In this document: piece by piece, positions 1-9,458 of the stretch
Numbering within the stretch: the first letter of the stretch is position 1
How the letters are laid out: each line of letters opens with the position of its first letter
From: Xanthomarina sp035306605
Lineage (GTDB): Bacteria > Bacteroidota > Bacteroidia > Flavobacteriales > Flavobacteriaceae
Strand: one strand, 5' to 3'
DNA length: 64,000 nt
Assembly (NCBI GenBank): GCA_035306605.1
Contig: DATGNR010000056.1
The notes under the pieces: model-generated
Database searches by the model: none
Told to the model about the DNA's origin: nothing
The model's input: the letters and a program-made list of their open reading frames with translations, nothing else
Program-made: the position numbers and the translations under genes

Positions 1-71
1 CATTCCGAACAGAGAAGTTAAGCCCATTAGCGCCGATGGTACTGCATTTGTGGAAGAGTAGGTCATCGCCT
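1..71 (+). rRNA. rrf: 5S ribosomal RNA, 3' part
   Basis: The window opens inside a 5S rRNA gene. The run with CCGAACAGAGAAGTTAAGCC, followed by GATGGTACTGC and GAGTAGGTCATCGCC, matches the conserved middle and 3' end of bacterial 5S rRNA. The 5' part lies outside the window, so this should be the end of an rRNA operon. The exact 3' end is estimated from the closing GCC just before the T-run. Confidence 0.93.
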
Positions 72-77
72 TTTTAG

Positions 78-114
78 AATCCCGATTCATTTATTTGAAT
101 CGGGATTTTTTTTT
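78..114 (+). terminator. Intrinsic terminator of the rRNA operon
   Basis: A 12-bp perfect stem (78-89 with 96-107, core CCCGATTCA/TGAATCGGG) with a 6-nt loop runs into nine T residues. It directly follows the 5S rRNA. Confidence 0.9.
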
Positions 115-158
115 GGAATAATTTGAAAAAATAATCGGAAATCTCTTTCTTAGGTTCT

Positions 159-187
159 TTTGATATTTTTATTATAGAATATGTTTG
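159..187 (+). promoter_or_regulatory. Bacteroidota-type promoter of the helicase gene
   Basis: TTTG at 159-162, a 17-bp spacer, and TATGTTTG at 180-187 match the -33 TTG / -7 TAnnTTTG promoter consensus known for this phylum. It lies after the rRNA terminator and about 40 bp before the TTG start at 229. It is the only promoter in the window where both boxes are clear. Confidence 0.6.
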
Positions 188-228
188 TATCTTTATATTA
201 GTAGTGAAACGATTTATATGTTATTCTT

Positions 229-2667
229 TTGGAAAGTAATAAAGAACTAGACTTGGCTTGGGCCTTTATCAATAATACGTCCAGAAATATATTCTTAACG
301 GGTAAGGCAGGTACTGGAAAAACAACTTTTTTACACAGGCTTAAAAAGGAATCCCTTAAACGTCTTATTGTTGTTGCTCCTACAGGAGTGGCTGCTATTA
401 ATGCCAAAGGAGTCACGATACATTCATTTTTTCAAATGCCTTTCGGTCCAATAATCCCTTCGAAAGAAAATCACCAAACTTTAAATTTTAGTAAAAAGTT
501 CAGTAAAACCAAAATTGATATTATTAAATCCTTGGATTTATTGATTATTGATGAAATAAGTATGGTTCGTGCTGATTTACTAGATGGTATAGATCAGGTA
601 TTAAAGAGATATAGAAAATCTAAAAAGGATTTTGGAGGGGTTCAAGTTCTGATGATTGGGGATTTACAACAATTATCACCTGTAATAAAAGATAACGAAT
701 GGAACTTATTAAAATCATATTATAATACAGAGTTTTTTTTTAGTAGTCATGTATTTCAGTCTTGTAAAGCATTGACTATTGAGTTAAAGCATATTTACAG
801 GCAGGATAATCAAAAGTTTATCAAGATTTTAAACGAAGTTAGGAATAACTCATTAACACAGGCTTCGGCTGATGCACTAAACAGTCGTTATATTGAAAAC
901 TTTAGGCCTAATCCTAAAGAAGGATATATTTATTTAACCACTCACAATAGAAAGGCTGAAAATGTAAATTTGGAAGAATTAAAATCGTTGTGTTCAAAGG
1001 TATATAGCTATAAGGCTGAAGTTGGAGGTAAGTTTCCAGAATATTCTTTTCCTACGGATGAAATACTTAATTTAAAAGTTGGGGCGCAAGTAATGTTTAT
1101 TAAAAATGATAGTTCTCCAGATAAACGTTACTTCAATGGAAAAATTGGAAAGATTGTAGGCCTTAATAAAAATGAAGTTATTATACGTTGTCCGGAGGAT
1201 GATTTTGATATAACCACAAGTCCAGAAGTTTGGGAAAATATAAATTATACTGTAGATAATGAAACAAAGGCTATAAAAGAGGAGAGAGTTGGGTTTTATA
1301 AACAAATTCCATTAAGGTTGGCTTGGGCTATTACTATACATAAAAGTCAGGGTTTAACATTCGAAAAGGCCATTATAGATGCGGCAGGTGCTTTTGCACA
1401 TGGCCAAACCTATGTGGCATTAAGTAGATGTAAATCTCTGGAAGGACTTGTTTTAAAAAGTAAAATCAGCTCTAGTCATATAATTAGCAATACTGATATT
1501 AATTCCTTTAATAAGGAATCTGAGGTAAATGCTCCAGATGAAGATGTTTTAAGGCAATCACAATGCGAATTTCAATTAGATTGTATTTTTGAGATTTTTA
1601 ATTTTCATGATTTTTTGTTTCCGGTTAATCGTACTTTAGATATTTACTATAAAAATAGAAATAGTATTGAAGGTAAAATAGAGCAGGCTTTATTAAGGAT
1701 TAAAGAAGAAGCTGTAATTCCATTTTTAAAAATTAATACAAGCTTTATTGATCAGTTGAAGGGTATTTTAAATAATGGCGAACTTCCTGAAGATTGCAAA
1801 TTAGTTCAAAAACGATTTAGTAAAGCTATTGGTTACTTTAAAGCTAACACTGAAAACATTATTGTTTCTGCTTGTAAAGCTCTTGTGTTTACAACAGATA
1901 ATAAGGAATTGGAAAAGGAGCTGACTAAACACATGGATCTTATTGAGGAATTGTTAGAAGTAAAGCTTTTATACTTTAATGAGTTAGGTGATAATTTTGA
2001 CAGTCATAAATTTTTGGAATTAAAAGCGAAATCTGCTTTTATAACTAAAGAAAAACCTAAGGTAGATAGGAAAACCGTTGTTGAAGGGACTTCTAATGTT
2101 ATTTTATTTGAATTACTTAGAGAATTAAGAGATCGTATTGCTAAAGAAAATGATTTAATCCATTACCAAATATTTAATCAGAAGTCTTTATATGAAATGT
2201 GCGAAGTTTTACCAACTTCAACAAAAGACCTTTTAACAATTAATGGAATGGGAAAAGTACGAGTTGGAAAATATGGAGATGCCATTTTAAAAGTTATTCA
2301 TGATTATTTAGAGCAAAATAATATAGATGTTCCACACAATACTAGTCGAATTCAATCTGAAACAATCAAAAAACCGAAGGTTGATACCAAAAAACTATCT
2401 TTAGATCTTTTTAAAGCCGGTAAAAACATTCAAGAAATTTCAGAAGAAAGAGAATTAAATGAAAACACCATTTTTGGGCATTTAGCTAGTTTTATTCCCT
2501 CAAAGGAAATTAAAATTACGGATTTAATGCCCGAATCTCATTTTAACGAATTGAAAGAAATTATTCCTAATACAGCTTTTGAAAACCTATCGGATTTAAA
2601 ACATCAATTGGATGAGAAGTATACCTATGGTGAATTACGATTGGTTTTAGAATATTTAAAAGGCTAA
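229..2667 (+). CDS. Pif1/RecD-like superfamily 1 helicase with HRDC and HTH domains
   Basis: This is a predicted 812-residue ATP-dependent DNA helicase. Walker A (GKAGTGKT, residues 25-32), Walker B (IIDEISMV, near 105-113), a GDLQQLSPV motif and the late helicase motifs HKSQGLTF and YVALSRC place it in the Pif1/RecD branch. After the motor, about residues 615-705 look like an HRDC domain, with a helix-turn-helix module at the C terminus (about 720-812), a layout seen in Bacteroidota homologues. The start is TTG at 229: an in-frame stop at 205-207 leaves no better start, and the ATG at 218 is out of frame. It has its own promoter and no operon partner. A role in replication, repair or G-quadruplex unwinding is inferred from the family. 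Confidence 0.9.
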   Translation: MESNKELDLAWAFINNTSRNIFLTGKAGTGKTTFLHRLKKESLKRLIVVAPTGVAAINAKGVTIHSFFQMPFGPIIPSKENHQTLNFSKKFSKTKIDIIKSLDLLIIDEISMVRADLLDGIDQVLKRYRKSKKDFGGVQVLMIGDLQQLSPVIKDNEWNLLKSYYNTEFFFSSHVFQSCKALTIELKHIYRQDNQKFIKILNEVRNNSLTQASADALNSRYIENFRPNPKEGYIYLTTHNRKAENVNLEELKSLCSKVYSYKAEVGGKFPEYSFPTDEILNLKVGAQVMFIKNDSSPDKRYFNGKIGKIVGLNKNEVIIRCPEDDFDITTSPEVWENINYTVDNETKAIKEERVGFYKQIPLRLAWAITIHKSQGLTFEKAIIDAAGAFAHGQTYVALSRCKSLEGLVLKSKISSSHIISNTDINSFNKESEVNAPDEDVLRQSQCEFQLDCIFEIFNFHDFLFPVNRTLDIYYKNRNSIEGKIEQALLRIKEEAVIPFLKINTSFIDQLKGILNNGELPEDCKLVQKRFSKAIGYFKANTENIIVSACKALVFTTDNKELEKELTKHMDLIEELLEVKLLYFNELGDNFDSHKFLELKAKSAFITKEKPKVDRKTVVEGTSNVILFELLRELRDRIAKENDLIHYQIFNQKSLYEMCEVLPTSTKDLLTINGMGKVRVGKYGDAILKVIHDYLEQNNIDVPHNTSRIQSETIKKPKVDTKKLSLDLFKAGKNIQEISEERELNENTIFGHLASFIPSKEIKITDLMPESHFNELKEIIPNTAFENLSDLKHQLDEKYTYGELRLVLEYLKG

Positions 2668-2710
2668 ATTGTTACTTTTTTATTTAAAAGTTAATAGATT
2701 TTTAACTGTG

Positions 2711-2953
2711 TTATTTGGAGGATGGTTTATCAAACATACTATCCATAATAGTCTTTAAACCAGTGAAAGCTAAGTAAACTGCAAGAACACAAATTAATAT
2801 TGAAACAATTAGTATGGGTATATATAAGGGTTTTTCCTGATTGCTAAAAGCGATATAAATTAGAGTAGGACCAAGAAACATACATAATAATGAAAGCCCC
2901 ATTTTTTTTAGCCCCTTTATTAGTACATCTTTGTTTGTTCTTTTAGTTTCCAT
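2711..2953 (-). CDS. DUF6095-family small membrane protein
   Basis: This 80-residue protein has two predicted membrane helices (about residues 17-34 and 43-65) separated by a short charged stretch containing NQEKP. It matches my recollection of DUF6095, a flavobacterial family of unknown function. Its start overlaps the 3' end of murQ by 11 nt, so the two are probably co-transcribed and translationally coupled. Nothing in the sequence indicates a function. Confidence 0.75.
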   Translation of the reverse strand: METKRTNKDVLIKGLKKMGLSLLCMFLGPTLIYIAFSNQEKPLYIPILIVSILICVLAVYLAFTGLKTIMDSMFDKPSSK

Positions 2954-3761
2954 GATTGTAATTTTTTATTGCTTCGCGAACATTTTTATATTGGTTTAAA
3001 AGAGATTGTGCTTCATTTTTAGAAATTTGTAGTACCTTCATAATCATATTTACACCTCTTTCTACAAGTTTATTATTACTTAGTTGCATATCCACCATTT
3101 TATTTCCTTTTACATGACCAAGCTTTATCATAGTTGCTGTGGTAATCATATTTAACACTAACTTTTGAGCTGTTCCAGCTTTCATTCTAGAACTTCCTGT
3201 TACAAACTCTGGCCCTACAACTACTTCAATAGGATATTTAGCTGTACTAGACAAAGGACTATTTTTATTGCAGGTAATACATCCAGTAACTATTCCGTTG
3301 TCATTACAGTTTTTTAATGCATGAATGACATAAGGTGTTGTTCCTGAAGCTGCAATTCCTACAACGATATCTTTTTTCGAGATATTATGCTTTTGTAAAT
3401 CTTCCCAGCCTTCTGTTTCCGAGTCTTCTGCAAATTCAACCGCTTTTCGTATGGCCGAATCTCCTCCTGCAATTAATGCAATTACCAAATTATGCGAAAC
3501 ACCGAAGGTTGGGGGACATTCAGAGGCATCTAAAATACCTAATCTTCCACTTGTACCCGCACCAATATAAAATAATCGACCACCGTGCTCTAGTTTCTCA
3601 ACAATCTGTTTAACTAAGGTTTCTATCTGAGACAAGCTTTTTTCTACTGCTTGTGGTACTGTTCTATCTTCTGCATTAATATTTGAAAGCAACTCGTTAA
3701 CATTCATCTTTTCTAGATGATTATAGTTAGAGTCTTGTTCGGTAGTTTTTATAAATTCCAT
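2943..3761 (-). CDS. murQ: N-acetylmuramic acid 6-phosphate etherase
   Basis: MurQ cleaves the lactyl ether of N-acetylmuramate 6-phosphate to give GlcNAc-6-phosphate and D-lactate in cytoplasmic peptidoglycan recycling. The 272-residue length fits the family. The SIS-domain signature is clear: GAGTSGRLGILDASECPPTF near residues 68-87, then GGDSAIRKAVE and SSRMKAGTAQK. A TATTTTTG box at 3767-3774 ends only 5 nt before the ATG, so the message may be nearly leaderless. No anhMurNAc kinase or MurNAc transporter gene lies beside it; the downstream partner is the DUF6095 protein. Confidence 0.95.
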   Translation of the reverse strand: MEFIKTTEQDSNYNHLEKMNVNELLSNINAEDRTVPQAVEKSLSQIETLVKQIVEKLEHGGRLFYIGAGTSGRLGILDASECPPTFGVSHNLVIALIAGGDSAIRKAVEFAEDSETEGWEDLQKHNISKKDIVVGIAASGTTPYVIHALKNCNDNGIVTGCITCNKNSPLSSTAKYPIEVVVGPEFVTGSSRMKAGTAQKLVLNMITTATMIKLGHVKGNKMVDMQLSNNKLVERGVNMIMKVLQISKNEAQSLLNQYKNVREAIKNYNHGN

Positions 3762-3766
3762 GATTT

Positions 3767-3774
3767 CAAAAATA
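3767..3774 (-). promoter_or_regulatory. -7 promoter element of murQ
   Basis: TATTTTTG on the minus strand fits TAnnTTTG and lies 5 nt upstream of the murQ ATG. No convincing -33 TTG is visible. Confidence 0.4.
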
Positions 3775-3810
3775 CTGAATTTAATAATCTAAGTAAATGT
3801 TTGGATGGGT

Positions 3811-4626
3811 TTATTCTTGTACGATATAGTTTACTTCTGAAACCTCCGATAATCTAAAATAGCCTAAAGGATAGTTGTTTGGATTTGTAATGTTTATACA
3901 ATTTCCTTTTACAGTAGCTGGTTGGGTTTCAAAAGGACCTCCGGCTGCACCAGTTTGTTGTAATAAAATATACATAAATTCGTAGAATTGTTTTGAAACC
4001 CCATTACTTCTTATAAGAACTTCATCTCCTGGTTTTAATTCTTCTTCGACATAGTATCCGAAAATTAGATTTCCGTTCACAAATTCATCCTTAAAGGTAT
4101 CCAAAGTGGCTAAAACTGGAATGTTCGGTATATATTCAAAAAAATAATAATTTTCTTCATCTACAGGGTCTGTGAAATACGGTTTAATTTCGGTGTCTTC
4201 ACCAGAAATACCGCCTTCCAAATTCTGCTCTACAAATTCAATTTCGCTAACAGGTAAAAGCGTTTCTGTAGCAGTATATGTTTCGTTGTTATAGGTAATG
4301 GTTAAGTTGTAAACCCCATTTAATTCAGTAATAAAATTAGAGTTGTAATAAATGCCTGTATCGCTATCTTCTATAAAATGGAATACATTATTATGTTGGT
4401 CTGTGATGCTTACTTGTGCGTTATTAGCAGGAGGCACACCATCATTGAAATAGGGAGCTGTAGTTGTTAATTTAATAATTTGATTGGTTCCTGGAGTTCC
4501 TTTTACCCAATTAATGGAAGCTTCAATTACTAAACGTGGTTCTGTTGTTGGTACGTCTACCTCAATTACATCTTCACACGAATAAAGTGCTAAGGTTAAT
4601 ATGAGTAAAAATATATGCTTTTTCAT
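3811..4626 (-). CDS. DUF4249 outer-membrane lipoprotein
   Basis: This is a predicted exported lipoprotein of 271 residues. I start it at the ATG at 4626 because the protein then opens with a classical lipoprotein signal peptide ending LALYSC, with Cys17 as the lipidation site. A longer in-frame start at 4665 would add 13 residues and overlap the upstream gene. The conserved DUF4249 layout (early EPRLVIEASI, Ig-like beta-rich middle, late GYFRLSEVSEV) is visible. It sits 4 nt after a TonB-dependent receptor gene. In Bacteroidota such lipoproteins pair with a receptor much as SusD pairs with SusC. The substrate is unknown. Confidence 0.87.
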   Translation of the reverse strand: MKKHIFLLILTLALYSCEDVIEVDVPTTEPRLVIEASINWVKGTPGTNQIIKLTTTAPYFNDGVPPANNAQVSITDQHNNVFHFIEDSDTGIYYNSNFITELNGVYNLTITYNNETYTATETLLPVSEIEFVEQNLEGGISGEDTEIKPYFTDPVDEENYYFFEYIPNIPVLATLDTFKDEFVNGNLIFGYYVEEELKPGDEVLIRSNGVSKQFYEFMYILLQQTGAAGGPFETQPATVKGNCINITNPNNYPLGYFRLSEVSEVNYIVQE

Positions 4627-4630
4627 TTTA

Positions 4631-7006
4631 TTAAAATTTGAAATTATACGATATTGAAGGAACAATTCCGAAAATTGATAATCTTAACGCTTCATTAACT
4701 CGTGTTTCTTCATTTTGTTTAAAAGAAATAGAAGCTGCATTTTTTCTGTTATATGCATTGTAAATTCCAAAAACCCATTCACTTTGCCAACCTTTATTTT
4801 TATCAGGTTTAGGTGTATAGGTAGCCGAAATATCTAGTCGATTATAAGCGGGTAATCTGTATTCGTTTCTTAAACCATAGTTGGGAATATTAATTCCGTT
4901 ATATACGTATTGTGCGTCTGGATAAGTAATGGGTTGTCCTGTTTGGAATAAAAAATTCACATTAAAACTCCATTTTTTTGTTAAATCGTAACTAGCTGTA
5001 ATGGATATATCATGTGTTTTGTCGTATGGAGTTTTATACCAATCGCCATTATTTATTCCTGGTTCAAAGGATGACCTTCCAGGTGTTCTTTGTTCAGAAT
5101 TAGCTAGGGTATAGGCAAGCCAACCTTTAAAACGACCTAAATTTTTTCTAAATAGTAATTCTAAACCGTACGCCTTAGCTTCTCCATTTAAAATAACTTG
5201 CTCAATGGCGTTATTAGCAATTAAATCTGCACCATCTATATAATCGATTCTATTTTTTACTTTTTTGTAAAAGGTCTCAACTTCTAAAGAATAAGTATTT
5301 TCCTTAAAGTTTTTAAAATAACCTAAAGCAACTTGATCTAGTTGTTGTGGCTTGATGTATTTGCCACTTGGGGTCCAAATATCTAAAGGAGTAGGTGAAC
5401 TTGTGTTGGATAACAAATGTAAATATTGGTTCATTCGGTTGTAACTAGCCTTAATTGATGCGCTGGGATTTAGTTCGAAGGCCAAGGCCAATCTTGGTTC
5501 TAAATTACCAAAAGACTTTATAACATCACTACGTTTAAATTTATCCGTTCCAATAGGAATTGCTTTTTGGTAAATTTGAAGGTCTTGATTATAAATTACA
5601 GCCTGGTTATTTTCATAAGTATTTAATTCGTCTTGACCTAAGCGTAAAAAAGTACTGTAACGTAAACCATAGGATGCCATTATTTTATCAGTTAATTTGT
5701 GTTCTACATCTATATATATGGCATTTTCAAAAGCGTATTTATCTATAAGTTTCTGTGCATTAATTCCAGACTCTGGATTTGAAGGCTCGATTTCACCAGG
5801 ATTAAATTTATGATAGATGCTGTTTAATCCATATTGGAAATTTATTTTGTTACTTAAATAGTGCTTGAAGTCGTATTTAATATTTACGTTTCTTATGCCA
5901 GAATTCCATTTAAATTCTATAAAACCTAGATCTAAACCGTAATAATAATCGGAGTATATTAAAGAGAGGTTAGAGAATAATTTATCTGAGAACAAATGGT
6001 TCCACCTAAAATTTAAAACACTATTTCCATAGGTGTTTTTAAAACTATCATTGAAACTTAAAACATCCCTTCCAAAGTAGCCGGATAGATATACATTGTT
6101 ATTTTTATTGAGTTTGTAACTTATTTTGGTGTTTAAGTCATAAAAATAGGCCTTGTTTTCAAGGTCGAAAATAGGCAAAAATAGATGGGCGTAAGTTGCT
6201 CTACCTCCCAATAAAAATGAACCCTGTCCTTTGTTTATTGGACCTTCGGCTAAAAGTCTGCTGGAAATTAAACCAATTCCCCCATTAACTTTAAACTTGT
6301 TACTATTTCCTTCTTTCTGATAAATATCTAAGACCGAAGATACACGGCCACCATACCTTGCAGGAATGCCTCCTTTAAATAGTTTTAAATCCTTTATTGC
6401 ATCCGGATTAAATACAGAAAAGAAACCAAATAGGTGAGAGGAGTTATAAATAGTTGCTTCGTCTAGAAGTATTAAGTTTTGATCTGATGCCCCTCCACGC
6501 ACATTAAATCCTGAGGAGCCTTCGCCAGCACTTGTAACTCCAGGTAATAATGTTATAGCCTTTATAACATCAGCCTCTCCAAACACTACAGGGATTTTCT
6601 TAATAGTATTTGAACTCAAGGAATTGACACTCATTTGTGGTTTTTTAATATTTAATTTTTCAACATTTTGAGTGATAATTATTTCGTTTAAATTTTCAAG
6701 CGCTTCCGTTAAGCTAAAGTTTTTGCTTAAATTAGTTTCTAGAATAATGGTTTCTGATATATCGGTATATCCTAAATAGCTAACAACTATATTATAAGTT
6801 CCTTTTGGAATGGTAATGGAATAGAACCCATATTCGTTGGTAGTAGCTCCAGTATTTAATTCTGGAAATAGAATATTTACACCAATAAGTGTTTCGTTGC
6901 TGCTAATATCAGATACAATACCACTAAGGGTTACCTTGTCTTGTGCAAAAATCTCGCTATAACTTAATCCTGTAATTAAAAGTAAACAGAGAAATCTAAT
7001 TTTCAT
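4631..7006 (-). CDS. TonB-dependent outer-membrane receptor with carboxypeptidase-like N-terminal domain
   Basis: This 791-residue outer-membrane receptor should import a ligand using TonB energy. It has a signal peptide (residues 1-22, ending IFAQ), a carboxypeptidase-regulatory-like beta-sandwich (about 25-110, with GVNILFPELNTGATTNEYGF), a plug domain (about 120-230, with VRGGASDQNLILLD and GGIPARYGGR) and a long beta-barrel ending in an aromatic Phe. It is followed by the DUF4249 lipoprotein gene 4 nt away. There is no FecR/sigma pair nearby and no substrate enzyme, so the ligand cannot be inferred. A TAACTTTA sequence upstream is a one-mismatch promoter box. Confidence 0.92.
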   Translation of the reverse strand: MKIRFLCLLLITGLSYSEIFAQDKVTLSGIVSDISSNETLIGVNILFPELNTGATTNEYGFYSITIPKGTYNIVVSYLGYTDISETIILETNLSKNFSLTEALENLNEIIITQNVEKLNIKKPQMSVNSLSSNTIKKIPVVFGEADVIKAITLLPGVTSAGEGSSGFNVRGGASDQNLILLDEATIYNSSHLFGFFSVFNPDAIKDLKLFKGGIPARYGGRVSSVLDIYQKEGNSNKFKVNGGIGLISSRLLAEGPINKGQGSFLLGGRATYAHLFLPIFDLENKAYFYDLNTKISYKLNKNNNVYLSGYFGRDVLSFNDSFKNTYGNSVLNFRWNHLFSDKLFSNLSLIYSDYYYGLDLGFIEFKWNSGIRNVNIKYDFKHYLSNKINFQYGLNSIYHKFNPGEIEPSNPESGINAQKLIDKYAFENAIYIDVEHKLTDKIMASYGLRYSTFLRLGQDELNTYENNQAVIYNQDLQIYQKAIPIGTDKFKRSDVIKSFGNLEPRLALAFELNPSASIKASYNRMNQYLHLLSNTSSPTPLDIWTPSGKYIKPQQLDQVALGYFKNFKENTYSLEVETFYKKVKNRIDYIDGADLIANNAIEQVILNGEAKAYGLELLFRKNLGRFKGWLAYTLANSEQRTPGRSSFEPGINNGDWYKTPYDKTHDISITASYDLTKKWSFNVNFLFQTGQPITYPDAQYVYNGINIPNYGLRNEYRLPAYNRLDISATYTPKPDKNKGWQSEWVFGIYNAYNRKNAASISFKQNEETRVNEALRLSIFGIVPSISYNFKF

Positions 7007-7030
7007 TAATAAAGCATTTTGACTAAAGTT

Positions 7031-7058
7031 ATAAAAAAAAGCTCCCAGAAGGAGCTTT
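7031..7058 (-). terminator. Intrinsic terminator after isocitrate dehydrogenase
   Basis: An 8-bp stem (AAAGCTCC 7038-7045 with GGAGCTTT 7051-7058) with a 5-nt loop is followed, reading on the minus strand, by a run of T. It lies between the icd stop and the TonB receptor start. Confidence 0.85.
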
Positions 7059-7082
7059 AATTTATTAAATGTTATTTTTGAA

Positions 7083-9308
7083 TTAAATAGCTTGTAAAAT
7101 GCTATTTAATGTTGTGCTTGGTCTCATGATTTTGTTAGTTTCATTTTCTCCAAATCTATAATAACCACCAAGATCTGTAGGCTGTCCTTGTACCTCATTT
7201 AATTCTTGCATGATTTTCTCTTCGTTTTCTTCAAGCTGTTTAGCAATAGGAGCGAAGATAGCTTGCAATTCATTGTCTTTAGTTTGTTCAGCTAAAGCTT
7301 GTGCCCAATACATAGCTAGATAAAAATGACTTCCTCTGTTGTCAATTTCTCCAACTTTTCTAGAAGGTCCTTTTTTGTTATCCAATAATTCTTCTGTAGC
7401 AAGGTCTAATGCTTCGGCTAAAACTAATGCTTTTGGGTTGTTTGTAGCTTCGCTTAAATGTTCTAATGAAACAGCCAGTGCTAAAAACTCTCCTAAAGAA
7501 TCCCAACGTAAGTGGTTTTCTTCTAATACTTGTTGAACGTGTTTTGGGGCAGAACCTCCAGCTCCAGTTTCAAATAAACCACCACCATTCATTAAAGGCA
7601 CAATAGAAAGCATTTTTGCACTTGTACCCAATTCTAAAATCGGGAATAAATCGGTTAAGTAATCTCTTAATACGTTTCCAGAAACTGAAATAGTATCTTT
7701 TCCTTCTTTAACTCTTTCTAAAGTGAATTTTGTTGCTTCAAAAGGGGATAGAATTCTAAGATCTAATCCAGAAGTGTCGTGGTCTTTTAAGTATAGGTTT
7801 ACTTTTTTGATTAATTCAATATCGTGAGCTCTGTTTTCATCTAACCAAAATACAGCAGGGGTTTCAGAGGCTCTAGCTCTTGAAACGGCTAATTTTACCC
7901 AATCTTGAATTGGGGCATCTTTAGCTTGGCACATACGCCAGATATCTCCAGCTTCAACTGTATGTTCAATTAATACATTTCCTGAAGCATCAATAACGCT
8001 AACAGTTCCGTTAGCTTTCATTTCAAAAGTTTTATCGTGAGAGCCGTATTCTTCAGCTTTTTGAGCCATAAGCCCTACGTTTGGTACTGATCCCATCGTT
8101 GTTGGATCAAAAGCACCATGTTCTTTACAGAAATCTATAGTTGCTGTATAAATTCCAGCATAACTACTATCTGGAATTACTGCTTTAGTATCTTGTAGTT
8201 TTCCATCGGCATTCCACATTTGTCCAGACGTTCTAATCATGGCCGGCATGGATGCATCAATAATAACATCACTTGGTACATGAAGGTTGGTAATTCCTTT
8301 GTCACTATTTACCATAGCTAGAGCTGGGCCATTTTTATAGGCTGTAGCAATGTCTTCTTGTATTTCTAGACGTTTAGCTTCAGGAAGTTCTTGTAGTTTT
8401 TCTACTAAATTTCCAAAACCATTATTAACATCTACACCAATAGATTTAAATGTATCACCATGTTTAGCAAACAAGTCTTTGAAAAATACTTTTACAGCAT
8501 GACCAAAAATAATTGGATCACTAATTTTCATCATGGTAGCTTTCATATGTAAAGAGAATAGAACCCCTTGGTCCTTAGCATCTTTAACTTGAGCTTCTAA
8601 AAATTCAATTAAAGCTTTTTTGCTTAAAACAGTAGCATCTATAATTTCGCCTTCTAGTAGATTTAGATTGTTTTTTAATACTTCCGTTTCACCATTTGCT
8701 CCTTTAAATTGAATAGAAACTGTTGTCGCTTTATCTAAAGTCATCGACTTTTCATTATGAGCAAAGTCACCCGCATCCATAGTTGCTACATGCGTTTTAG
8801 AATCTTTGGTCCAAGCTCCCATAGAATGAGGGTTTTTCTTGGCGTAGTTTTTAACGGCTTTTGGTGCACGTCTATCCGAGTTTCCTTCGCGAAGTACAGG
8901 ATTTACAGCAGATCCTTTAATTTTGTCGTAGCGTGATTTTATTTCCTTTTCAGTGTCATTTTTAGGCTCGTCAGGATAATTAGGTATTTTAAAACCTTTA
9001 GCTTGTAATTCTTCAATCGCAGCATTTAACTGAGGAGTAGATGCACTTATGTTTGGTAATTTTATAATGTTAGCTTCTGGTTGTTTTACTAATTCACCAA
9101 GAATAGCTAAGTCGTCGCTTACTTTTTGTTCATCAGATAAAAAATCCGGAAAAATAGCTAAAATTCTATTAGCAATGGATATGTCTTTTGTGTCTATATC
9201 AACCCCAGTTGGTTTGGTAAACGATTTTACAATAGGTAAAAAGGAATAAGTTGCTAAAGCTGGAGCTTCATCTGTTTTAGTATAAATAATTGTAGATGGA
9301 TTTGCCAT
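7083..9308 (-). CDS. icd: NADP-dependent isocitrate dehydrogenase, monomeric type
   Basis: This enzyme oxidatively decarboxylates isocitrate to 2-oxoglutarate with NADP+ in the TCA cycle. The full 741-residue length is typical of the monomeric (IDH-II) class, which is unrelated in length to the homodimeric enzyme of about 415 residues. Recognisable features are the N terminus with IIYTKTDEAPALATYS, the stretch NPVLREGNSDRRAPKAVKNY near residues 135-154, and the late LGTSAKMLSIVPLMNGGGLF. A TATATTTG box at 9358-9365 lies about 50 bp upstream, and a terminator follows the gene, so it is a monocistronic unit. Overlapping open frames on the other strand are not genes. Confidence 0.97.
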   Translation of the reverse strand: MANPSTIIYTKTDEAPALATYSFLPIVKSFTKPTGVDIDTKDISIANRILAIFPDFLSDEQKVSDDLAILGELVKQPEANIIKLPNISASTPQLNAAIEELQAKGFKIPNYPDEPKNDTEKEIKSRYDKIKGSAVNPVLREGNSDRRAPKAVKNYAKKNPHSMGAWTKDSKTHVATMDAGDFAHNEKSMTLDKATTVSIQFKGANGETEVLKNNLNLLEGEIIDATVLSKKALIEFLEAQVKDAKDQGVLFSLHMKATMMKISDPIIFGHAVKVFFKDLFAKHGDTFKSIGVDVNNGFGNLVEKLQELPEAKRLEIQEDIATAYKNGPALAMVNSDKGITNLHVPSDVIIDASMPAMIRTSGQMWNADGKLQDTKAVIPDSSYAGIYTATIDFCKEHGAFDPTTMGSVPNVGLMAQKAEEYGSHDKTFEMKANGTVSVIDASGNVLIEHTVEAGDIWRMCQAKDAPIQDWVKLAVSRARASETPAVFWLDENRAHDIELIKKVNLYLKDHDTSGLDLRILSPFEATKFTLERVKEGKDTISVSGNVLRDYLTDLFPILELGTSAKMLSIVPLMNGGGLFETGAGGSAPKHVQQVLEENHLRWDSLGEFLALAVSLEHLSEATNNPKALVLAEALDLATEELLDNKKGPSRKVGEIDNRGSHFYLAMYWAQALAEQTKDNELQAIFAPIAKQLEENEEKIMQELNEVQGQPTDLGGYYRFGENETNKIMRPSTTLNSILQAI

Positions 9309-9357
9309 AAGATTTTTCAGTTTTATTTAATAGAATTTGCTTGATTTTTAAGCCATG

Positions 9358-9365
9358 CAAATATA
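9358..9365 (-). promoter_or_regulatory. -7 promoter element of icd
   Basis: TATATTTG on the minus strand fits TAnnTTTG and lies about 50 nt before the icd ATG. The -33 box is not clear. Confidence 0.45.
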
Positions 9366-9458
9366 TGAAAATATAAACTCTTTTAAAATGAAGAACCCTT
9401 TAAATAGGCATGTTTTATGAAGATGATAAAAAAGTGAATTGTCTATTGCTGAATTCGA

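Noticed and set aside
7339..9249. Open frames on the plus strand inside icd
   Set aside because: They mirror the codon pattern of a certain gene and have no promoter or family features.
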